The notes under the pieces: model-generated
What the model was told of the DNA's origin: nothing
The model's database searches: none
Seen by the model: the letters and a program-made list of their open reading frames with translations, nothing else
Position numbers and translations under genes: made by a program
NCBI GenBank assembly: GCA_964444075.1
Contig: CAYUFF010000029.1
Location: 1 to 10,481 of the forward strand
Reading direction: 5' to 3'
DNA length: 10,481 nt
Source of the DNA: CAYUFF01 sp964444075
Lineage (GTDB): Archaea; Aenigmatarchaeota; Aenigmatarchaeia; CG10238-14; SCSR01
Shown: positions 4,926 to 10,481 of the stretch, piece after piece
Numbering within the stretch: position 1 is the stretch's first letter
How the letters are laid out: each line of letters begins with the position of its first letter

Positions 4926-6293
4926 CTACAACTTTCTAACGAGTTCGTCGACAAAGCCCTTAAGCTCTTGGAAGGCTTTTTCGTCCTCGCCTTCGTAAGC
5001 TACGGAAACCTTGGGTTCCGTGTTGGAAGCTCTAACCAGCACCCAGCCGCGGGGAAAAATTATTTTCACACCATCCAGGCAGTCGAGCTTGTAGCCCTTT
5101 CTCCGAAACTCCTCCTTCAGCTCATCGATGAACTCAAACTTCCTCCTTTCCCTCGTCTCTATCCTCATCGTAGAGAAGAAGTAGGGGGGTAATTCTTCGC
5201 ACACTTGAGAGAGCGATCTACCTTCCTCCTTCAGGTACTTGAGGAGTTTTAGGCTTGCGTAGATAGCGTCGTCAGCGCCGAACGTCTCGCTGAAAGAGTA
5301 GTGCCCAGAAACCTCGCCGGCGAGGATGGCACCTTCCTTCAACAGTTTTTCTTGGATGAACACGTGACCGACCTTGCATCTAATGCTTCTTCCTCTGAGA
5401 GAAGCGACGAACTTTTCTATTACGCTTGGCATTATGGCATCTAGGACCACGAGTCTTTTTTCCTCGGGAACGCCTTCGAAACACGCTTTTATTAACGCGG
5501 CAAAAAGCTGTGGCGAATCTAAAATTCTACCGTTTTCGTCCACGGCGAAAAGCCTATCCCCATCACCGTCGTAAGCCATTCCTAAATCCGCCTTTTCGCT
5601 CACCACGGTTTCGGATAGGGTTTTCAGGTTTTCTTTTGTCGGCTCTGGTTCTCTGTTGGGAAAATCTCCGTCGGGCTCGCAAAAAAGTTCGACAACTTCG
5701 CAACCAAGCTCTCTAAGCAATGGAACTGCTACTTTCCCTGCCACCCCGTTTCCAGCGTCGACGACGACTTTAAATCCAGAAAAAGGTTTCTCCCTGTTTT
5801 CGAGTTGAAGCTTTCTCAGCATGAACTCGTAATACTCGTGCAGAACTTCCTTCTCCTCCCTTTTTCCTTCTTTCGTTGCCCGCCTGAAACTTTCCGTCTC
5901 GATGAACCTCCTTATCTTATCGATACCCTTCTCGTAACTTATCGATACTCCGCCCTTTCCGTAGAAGAGAAACCCGTTCCACTCCTTGGGATTGTGGCTC
6001 GCGGTAATCATAACTCCACCGTCGTAACCGTAGAACGCCGTAGCAAAGACGACCGAAGGGGTATGGACCATGCCTATCTCAACGACGTCACAACCGACGG
6101 AAAGCAATCCTTGGATTAAACTTTCTTTCAGCGATGGGCTGCTCTTCCTGCAGTCGAAGCCGACAACCACCCTACCTCCGTTCAGAAAAGTTCCAAAGGC
6201 CTTACCAACCTTGAGAGCAAATTCCTCGTTAATCTCGTGCGGATAGATTCCCCTTATGTCGTAAGCCCTGTAGATATGGTGTTGCTCCATCAT
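4926..6293 (-). CDS. phosphomannomutase/phosphoglucomutase family (possible GlmM role)
   Basis: Alpha-D-phosphohexomutase, cytoplasmic, 455 residues, moving phosphate between C6 and C1 of a hexose. All four site loops are intact: the phosphoserine loop TASHNP with Ser99 (97-102), the metal loop DGDGDR (242-247), the sugar-specificity loop GEVSGHYSF (326-334), and the phosphate-binding RASNTEP (421-427). The N terminus IYRAYDIRGIYP is of the PMM/PGM (ManB/AlgC) type rather than the GTSGIRG start of most GlmM proteins. The gene lies 5 bases after glmS, and its Shine-Dalgarno AGGAGGT (6294-6300) overlaps the glmS stop codon, so translation is probably coupled. That pairing suggests glucosamine-6-phosphate to glucosamine-1-phosphate conversion, but mannose or glucose phosphates are equally allowed. 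Two ATGs (6291 and 6288) compete as start; the second has better spacing. Confidence 0.93.
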   Translation of the reverse strand: MMEQHHIYRAYDIRGIYPHEINEEFALKVGKAFGTFLNGGRVVVGFDCRKSSPSLKESLIQGLLSVGCDVVEIGMVHTPSVVFATAFYGYDGGVMITASHNPKEWNGFLFYGKGGVSISYEKGIDKIRRFIETESFRRATKEGKREEKEVLHEYYEFMLRKLQLENREKPFSGFKVVVDAGNGVAGKVAVPLLRELGCEVVELFCEPDGDFPNREPEPTKENLKTLSETVVSEKADLGMAYDGDGDRLFAVDENGRILDSPQLFAALIKACFEGVPEEKRLVVLDAIMPSVIEKFVASLRGRSIRCKVGHVFIQEKLLKEGAILAGEVSGHYSFSETFGADDAIYASLKLLKYLKEEGRSLSQVCEELPPYFFSTMRIETRERRKFEFIDELKEEFRRKGYKLDCLDGVKIIFPRGWVLVRASNTEPKVSVAYEGEDEKAFQELKGFVDELVRKL

Positions 6294-6300
6294 ACCTCCT
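6294..6300 (-). promoter_or_regulatory. Shine-Dalgarno overlapping the glmS stop codon
   Basis: The minus strand reads AGGAGGT immediately before ATGATG. Its first bases belong to the glmS TAG stop, so ribosomes ending on glmS are delivered to the mutase start. Spacing is too short for the first ATG and better for the second. Confidence 0.6.
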
Positions 6301-8077
6301 ACTTGACCGTGATCGTCTTGGCCAGGTTTCTAGGCTTGTCTGGGTCGCAACCTCTGAGAACAGCAAGATAGTAAGCGAGAATCTGCACCGGAATTATGTG
6401 AACGATGGGATTTTCGGTTCCGCACTCTGGAACCTTTATCCAAAAGTCGAAGATTTCGTTGTTCTTCGGGGAAATCCCTATTATGTAGCCTCCCCTCGTT
6501 TTGATCTCCGCGGCGTTGGAAAGGATTTCTTTCTCGTTCTCCTCGTCCACGAAAACTATGCAGGGAGTCCCCTCCTCTATCAGGGCTAGCGTACCGTGCT
6601 TGAGTTCTCCGCCTGCAAAAGCTTCAGCATGGATGTAGCTAACTTCTTTTATTTTCAGCGCAGCTTCCATGGCAGTAGGGTACATAACTCCTCTCCCTAT
6701 GCAGAAGATATGTTCCTTGTCCTTAAGTTTTTCCGCAAGCTTTTTTAGCAATTCTCTGGTGGTGGCTGCCGTGAGGTGATAAACGACGTTCCACAGGTAA
6801 GTGAGCTTTCTTTTACCTTCTTCAAACTTTCCAGCAATCGCGTGCGCTAGTAAATCTAGGAGTGCTATTTGCGAAGTATAAGTTTTCGTGGCGACGACGC
6901 ATATCTCAGGGCCTGCATGCATTAGCAGGAATTCGTCGGATTCTCTCGTAAGGCTAGAACCCATCACGTTGACTATCGAAAGAACCTTGCTCCCCTTCTC
7001 TTTCGCTACCCTCACCGCTTCGAGGACGTCGTAGGTCTCGCCAGATTGAGAAATCGCGATGACTAAGGTTTCTTTCTTCAGAAAATGCTTGTAATGCGGA
7101 AACTCCGAACCAAGGACGACGTTGACGTGCTTGTTCGCTATCTTGGAAAAGAGGTAACTACCCACCAAGCAAGCATGGTAACTTGAGCCGCAGCCCACGA
7201 AGAAAACTCCGAAGGCTTTGTCGATTTCCTTTGCAATTCTTTCCACGAGCTTCCTATCTTGAGCAGCAGCTTTTCGAATCGTCTCAACCTGCTCCGTGAT
7301 TTCCTTGAGCATGAAGTGCTCGAACTCACCCTTTTTCGCTTTCTCCACGTCCCACTCGACAGTATGCAAAGGTCTCACGACCTTCCTCAACCCTTCTCTT
7401 TCGAGTCGGAATACCTCGACGCTCGACGGCGTGACGACTGCTAAATCGTGCTCGTGAAGGTACACGACTTTCTTTGTATGTGGTAAAAAAGCTGGTATAT
7501 CGCTGGCGACGAAATTTCCGTGCTCCGCGATACCGACGACCAGCGGAGAACCTTTTCTAGCACCAACGATTTTGTTCTCGCCCTTCCTCACGGCAAGGAC
7601 GGCGAAAGTTCCTTCTAGCTTGCTGAAGGCTCTCGCGCAGGCTTCTTCAAAAGTTCCGCTTTCTTTCATCTCTTCCTCTATGAGGTGAGCTATTATCTCG
7701 CTGTCCGTCTCGCTCCTAAAAACGTGACCCTTGCTAACGAGCTCCTTCTTGAGCTCCTGGTAGTTTTCTACGATTCCGTTGTGAACTATGGCAACCTCGT
7801 TGCTACAATCGAGGTGAGGATGAGCGTTCTCTTGGGTAAGGTTACCGTGGGTTGCCCATCTAGAGTGACCTATCGCCAGGTTGACGGCAGGCTCCAAAAA
7901 GTTCAACCTTCCGTGAACTTCGTCAACTTTCCCAACGTCTTTTTTTACGATAAGAGCGTCTCCTCCCACGAAAGCTACTCCTACGGAATCGTACCCTCTA
8001 TATTCGAGGTGCTTCAGTCCCTCCAAGATGAGCGGTGGTGCGTTCTTGCTCCCCACGTAGCCTATGATTCCGCACAT
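6299..8077 (-). CDS. glmS: glutamine--fructose-6-phosphate aminotransferase (isomerizing)
   Basis: Makes glucosamine-6-phosphate from fructose-6-phosphate and glutamine, the entry step to UDP-GlcNAc and envelope sugars; cytoplasmic. The 592 residues match the family. The start is set at the ATG at 8075-8077, because GlmS needs Cys next to the initiator Met as its N-terminal nucleophile (MCGIIGYVG). A longer frame from 8131 would bury it behind 18 residues. Glutaminase domain: GHSRWATHG (70-78) and HNGIVENY (99-106). First SIS domain: GCGSSYHA (295-302) and ISQSGETYDV (342-351). Second SIS domain: EAALKIKEVSYIHAEAFAGGE (from 471) and the C-terminal DPDKPRNLAKTITV. A TATA box about 29 nt upstream implies a leaderless mRNA. 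It heads the operon with the mutase. A 9+9 bp inverted repeat borders its promoter, opposite a divergent regulator. Confidence 0.97.
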   Translation of the reverse strand: MCGIIGYVGSKNAPPLILEGLKHLEYRGYDSVGVAFVGGDALIVKKDVGKVDEVHGRLNFLEPAVNLAIGHSRWATHGNLTQENAHPHLDCSNEVAIVHNGIVENYQELKKELVSKGHVFRSETDSEIIAHLIEEEMKESGTFEEACARAFSKLEGTFAVLAVRKGENKIVGARKGSPLVVGIAEHGNFVASDIPAFLPHTKKVVYLHEHDLAVVTPSSVEVFRLEREGLRKVVRPLHTVEWDVEKAKKGEFEHFMLKEITEQVETIRKAAAQDRKLVERIAKEIDKAFGVFFVGCGSSYHACLVGSYLFSKIANKHVNVVLGSEFPHYKHFLKKETLVIAISQSGETYDVLEAVRVAKEKGSKVLSIVNVMGSSLTRESDEFLLMHAGPEICVVATKTYTSQIALLDLLAHAIAGKFEEGKRKLTYLWNVVYHLTAATTRELLKKLAEKLKDKEHIFCIGRGVMYPTAMEAALKIKEVSYIHAEAFAGGELKHGTLALIEEGTPCIVFVDEENEKEILSNAAEIKTRGGYIIGISPKNNEIFDFWIKVPECGTENPIVHIIPVQILAYYLAVLRGCDPDKPRNLAKTITVK

Positions 8078-8102
8078 CGTATTATCTTTAAGAATTTTAA
8101 CC

Positions 8103-8110
8103 TTTATAAG
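8103..8110 (-). promoter_or_regulatory. TATA box of the glmS operon
   Basis: The minus strand reads CTTATAAA followed by GG, centred about 29 nt before the glmS ATG at 8077, so the transcript would start at or next to the ATG. This agrees with the MCGIIGY start. The BRE position (8111-8116) runs into the inverted repeat at 8115..8134. Confidence 0.6.
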
Positions 8111-8114
8111 CATT

Positions 8115-8134
8115 GGTGTGAAAAATTTCACACC
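8115..8134. promoter_or_regulatory. perfect inverted repeat, likely operator between glmS and its divergent regulator
   Basis: GGTGTGAAA and its exact reverse complement TTTCACACC are separated by two A. The 20-bp dyad lies between the glmS TATA box (8103-8110) and the regulator's TATA-like box (8144-8152). It sits outside both predicted transcripts, so it acts as DNA, not as an RNA hairpin. Such a dyad suits a dimeric winged-helix protein. A protein bound here would cover the glmS BRE and compete with TFB. A related single half-site TTTCACGC occurs at 8155-8162, near the regulator's own start. Confidence 0.7.
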
Positions 8135-8143
8135 GGTAAAAAA

Positions 8144-8152
8144 CTTTTAAAA
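8144..8152 (+). promoter_or_regulatory. TATA-like box of the regulator gene
   Basis: CTTTTAAAA is centred 35 nt before the ATG at 8183. This predicts a start site near 8175 and a leader of only about 8 nt. It begins 10 bases from the inverted repeat, so one bound protein could affect both promoters. Confidence 0.45.
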
Positions 8153-8182
8153 CCTTTCACGCAAATAAGTATTGCTGGGAAC

Positions 8183-9133
8183 ATGAATGAGAAACTTTTG
8201 CTGGAAAGACGCGGAAGGACTTTCGGCTGGAAGAAAATCAAAATCTTGGAGGGGGACGAGGAGGTTCTCTCTAAGGCGTTTACTCCTACTTCTCTCGCGA
8301 TACTGAGAGAGTTGGCTAAATCACCCAACTATCCCAAGGGACTGGCGAAGATTTTGGGAGAGGATGAGCAGAAAATCTATTATCACATCAGAAGGTTGGA
8401 AGAAGCTGGATTGATAAGGGTTGTTAAGGAGGAAAGGAAAAGGGGAGGTGTGTGCAGGTTTTATTCTCCTGTTGCCGACGCTTTCGGTTTCGAGATTACT
8501 GAAAGTTGCCAAGACGTTAAGCCCACGTCGGTAGGAAAGGAAGGAGAACTCTTCCGAAATTTCTTCGGGGAGTTTTTAGGGAGCGGTGTTTTCGACGGTC
8601 GCGTAATAGTTGGGTCGTCCCTTCCGCACGGGCCATTCTTGACTTTCGCCAGGGATGCACACTACTTCATACCGTTAGCCATGAAGCTCGGAAGCCTCTG
8701 CGAAATTCCTTTCGGTGATTTTGTTAAAGTCGATACCGAAGTTGGCGAACGCGACAAAAAGAGTAACTTGATCATCATCGGAGGTCCTCTCGCTAACTTG
8801 CTGACGAAGGAGATTAACGAGACCTTGAAGGTCAATTTCAGATGGAGGAAGGATAGGTGGGAAATTTACTCGAAGCTTTCCAAGAAAAGTTACCGAGAGA
8901 AAAAAGGGCTAGGCTTGATCGCGAAGGTTGTCAACCCATGGAACGAAGCGAAGACAATCGTAACCCTAGCTGGGCTCACGATCGAAGGTACCCAATCTTG
9001 CGTGAACGCGTTAGTGTACTTTCCCGAGAAGGTTCTGCAGGGTTATGAGGAGGGGAGGGAATTTTACTGCGTGCTCACTTCCTCGGCGAAAGGAGAAAAG
9101 GGATTGAGGGTGCTCGAAAGTCATACGCTCTAA
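8183..9133 (+). CDS. winged-helix regulator with C-terminal S-layer-like domain
   Basis: Probable transcription factor of 316 residues with no signal peptide or membrane helix. Residues 34-97 form a winged helix of the ArsR-like type: FTPTSLAILRELAKSP, then helix GLAKILG, recognition helix EQKIYYHIRRLEEAGLI (62-78) and a basic wing KEERKRGG. Residues 120-316 form a second domain. Its pattern (SSLPHGPFLTFARDAHYF 145-162, IIIGGPLANLLTKEIN 197-212, GLIAKVVNPWNEAKTIVTLAG 244-264, then GT) resembles what I recall from archaeal S-layer proteins. That comparison is from memory and moderate in strength. The frame is open far upstream (to 7685), but that part is antisense to glmS; the ATG at 8183 is the first sensible start. 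It is divergent from glmS with a dyad between, so it likely controls glmS and itself. The effector is unknown. Confidence 0.82.
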   Translation: MNEKLLLERRGRTFGWKKIKILEGDEEVLSKAFTPTSLAILRELAKSPNYPKGLAKILGEDEQKIYYHIRRLEEAGLIRVVKEERKRGGVCRFYSPVADAFGFEITESCQDVKPTSVGKEGELFRNFFGEFLGSGVFDGRVIVGSSLPHGPFLTFARDAHYFIPLAMKLGSLCEIPFGDFVKVDTEVGERDKKSNLIIIGGPLANLLTKEINETLKVNFRWRKDRWEIYSKLSKKSYREKKGLGLIAKVVNPWNEAKTIVTLAGLTIEGTQSCVNALVYFPEKVLQGYEEGREFYCVLTSSAKGEKGLRVLESHTL

Positions 9134-9135
9134 GG

Positions 9136-10481
9136 CTAAACCCAAATTTTCAAGAGTAGCTTCACGAGGTGAATCTTCCCGCTAAGGTCCCATAGGATTT
9201 TGAGAATGGTTATCGTAGCCACCCCCTTTTTTGGGATTTTTTGAGGTCCGTAGGAGAACGTAACTTTTACCTTAACAGCTTCGCTCTCGCCGACTATTCC
9301 GTCTGTCTGGTTCAAAGCGTAAGCCTTGAAGAATAAGTTCTTTATTTCCCTCGGAGCCTTGTACTCGCAACGGTAGTAACCGCTTTCGTCCGCTTCAGTC
9401 CTGCAAACCTTCTTACCATCGACCTTCACGAGAACGTCCTCACTCCACGGCTCTCCGCCGGTGAGCTCGATGGCCCTCCCGTAAACCTCCACGCCCTCTC
9501 CGTACTCAACCACCGTGGAGTTGACGCTGAGGGTTAGGTTTACTCTAGGCAACCATTCATCGCTCAGAGGAAGGTAATCGACGTTGTCGCTGCAGTTTAC
9601 GCCTGGAGTGCACGCGGAATCGGTAGTAACGTCGTAAGGCCTATCGCAAAAGCCATCTTTATCGTTATCTTCGCAAGTTTGAGAGTAGCCCTCTCCCGTA
9701 GGCTTTGCCCAGAAGTTACCTCCCACGTAGGGATAGTAGGAGGGATAGTAAACGTTGCTGCCTTTCTGCTTCGTTGTGTTCCAGCTGTTTGAGTAAATCG
9801 TTCCTCCGAAGCCCACGTTGGCTGAGTTGTTGAAGAGGTTGTTGTAGATTAGGTTAGCACCGCTTCGACCGGCATCTTCAAGGTAAATTCCGTAGTTGGA
9901 GTTACCGTAAATTTTGGAGTTTTTTATTGTGTTGGTGCTAGAATAGTGGTGGAGGCAGATTCCATCCCCGTTGTTCGAATGAGCCGTGATGCTGGAGAGT
10001 GTGTTGGAGTTGGAAGAGAAGTAGAGCCAGATTCCATGGTTATTGTTTGAATAAGTTATGATGTTGGAGAGGGTGTTGGAGCCCGAAGAGTAGAGCCAGA
10101 TTCCATAGTTGTTCCAATAGGTTGTGATGTTGGAGAGGGTGTTGGAGTCGGAATAGTAAAGCCAGATTCCATGGTTGTTCCAATAGGTTGTGATGTTGGA
10201 GAGGGTGTTGGAGTCGGAAGAGTAGAGCCAGATTCCATAATCGGGACTTGAATAAGTGGTTATGTTTTCGAGCGTGTTCCCGTTCGCGTTCTCAAGGAAA
10301 ATATTCGCTCCATCCCAGTCGCTCACCCTACATTTTTTTACGGTTACGTTATAGTGGCCGGGAATGTAGATTCCGTAATCCGCGTTATCATCCCCGTCTA
10401 CCAAGTGGTTTTGGCAGTCGAGAACAATGTTGTTCGCCTGAATGTCTATGCAGGGAGAGGTTGAGGAATTTATTATATCCG
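9136..10481 (-). CDS. NosD-like right-handed beta-helix surface protein, C-terminal part
   Basis: Large secreted or surface-anchored protein whose N terminus lies beyond the right edge; the frame is open to base 10481 (448 residues visible). Upstream of the first possible start (TTG at 10404) it already reads SPCIDIQANNIVLDCQNHL, a typical beta-helix beginning. Then come parallel beta-helix repeats of 22-24 residues of the form GIWLYxSxSNTLSNITTYWNN. These end in the NosD-type closing segment: GGNFWAKPTGEGYSQTC, the Asp-rich DNDKDGFCD, and VDYLPLSDEW. A beta-sandwich-like domain follows (VNLTLSVNSTVVEYGEGVEV to EAVKVKV). The last 30 residues (VATITILKILWDLSG to LLLKIWV) are hydrophobic with scattered basic residues, not a clean membrane anchor. 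Many N-x-T/S sequons suggest N-glycosylation. The stop lies 2 bases from that of the convergent regulator gene. Confidence 0.88.
   Translation of the reverse strand, partial: DIINSSTSPCIDIQANNIVLDCQNHLVDGDDNADYGIYIPGHYNVTVKKCRVSDWDGANIFLENANGNTLENITTYSSPDYGIWLYSSDSNTLSNITTYWNNHGIWLYYSDSNTLSNITTYWNNYGIWLYSSGSNTLSNIITYSNNNHGIWLYFSSNSNTLSSITAHSNNGDGICLHHYSSTNTIKNSKIYGNSNYGIYLEDAGRSGANLIYNNLFNNSANVGFGGTIYSNSWNTTKQKGSNVYYPSYYPYVGGNFWAKPTGEGYSQTCEDNDKDGFCDRPYDVTTDSACTPGVNCSDNVDYLPLSDEWLPRVNLTLSVNSTVVEYGEGVEVYGRAIELTGGEPWSEDVLVKVDGKKVCRTEADESGYYRCEYKAPREIKNLFFKAYALNQTDGIVGESEAVKVKVTFSYGPQKIPKKGVATITILKILWDLSGKIHLVKLLLKIWV
10025..10232 (-). repeat. tandem 66-bp (22-codon) repeats in the beta-helix gene
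   Basis: Copies of AGCCAGATTCCAT (plus strand) start at 10025, 10094, 10160 and 10226, so the periods are 69, 66 and 66 bp. The two central units are nearly identical in DNA and in protein (GIWLYxSDSNTLSNITTYWNN); outer units are more diverged. This is coding repetition of one beta-helix coil, probably from recent in-frame duplication. It is not a CRISPR array: there are no unique spacers. Confidence 0.85.

Noticed and set aside
5062..5072. TTTTCACACC in the mutase gene resembling an operator half-site
   Set aside because: Single half-site inside coding sequence, far from any promoter.
8078..8114. glmS ribozyme or riboswitch
   Set aside because: The glmS mRNA appears leaderless, so there is no 5' leader to hold one.
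8078..8131. Eighteen extra N-terminal codons for GlmS
   Set aside because: GlmS requires Cys directly after the initiator Met, and the TATA box at 8103-8110 would lie inside the coding region.
7685..8182. Long plus-strand open frame continuing upstream of the regulator
   Set aside because: It lies antisense to glmS, whose motifs are unmistakable, and crosses the promoter spacer. The regulator starts at the ATG at 8183.
10025..10232. CRISPR-like array
   Set aside because: The repeats are contiguous coding units with no unique spacers.
10056..10238. Pro/Thr/Ser-rich repeat frame on the minus strand
   Set aside because: It is a shifted reading of the 66-bp repeats of the beta-helix gene; its periodicity is inherited from them.

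Overview
The window is from an archaeal chromosome. The ribosomal protein at 1774..2295 is the archaeal L10e form of uL16. The tRNA has an archaeal tRNA-Gly body. Most genes are preceded by TATA-like boxes, and at four of them the box lies about 27-30 nt before the ATG, as expected for leaderless transcripts. Gene density is high, with convergent gene ends only 2-23 bases apart. The lineage cannot be fixed from the sequence alone. Both a euryarchaeal-type and a DPANN-type archaeon are possible.

Layout: the left edge (1..933, +) is the C-terminal part of a TrkH-type potassium channel subunit. Facing it is an alpha/beta-hydrolase gene whose frame breaks just before the catalytic histidine (936..1693, -). 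Next come rpl10e (1774..2295, -), a 250-base gap with a possible structured leader or small RNA, and a tRNA-Gly(CCC) with C at position 33 (2545..2618, +). A small unrecognised gene with a likely one-base frame problem at its start follows (2644..2833, -). Then come a GalE-like extended SDR (2945..3874, +), an ACT-domain protein of the COG3603/CASTOR-like type (3898..4281, -) and a PncA-type nicotinamidase (4396..4917, +).

The right half is organised around glmS. The minus-strand operon glmS (6299..8077) then phosphomannomutase/phosphoglucomutase (4926..6293) would make glucosamine-6-phosphate and interconvert hexose or hexosamine phosphates. Divergent from it is a 316-residue regulator (8183..9133, +). 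It joins an N-terminal winged helix to a C-terminal domain that resembles archaeal S-layer proteins. A perfect 9+9 bp inverted repeat (8115..8134) lies between the two TATA boxes, beside the one of glmS, and is the obvious operator candidate. The right edge (9136..10481, -) is the C-terminal part of a large NosD-like right-handed beta-helix surface protein with near-identical 22-residue repeats carrying N-glycosylation sequons.

Taken together, the right half plus the epimerase reads as a cell-envelope and sugar-nucleotide neighbourhood. The regulator-operator-glmS unit is the most promising undescribed system. Two genes, perhaps three sites, show single-base irregularities in A-runs. These may be sequencing errors, so frames near them need care.
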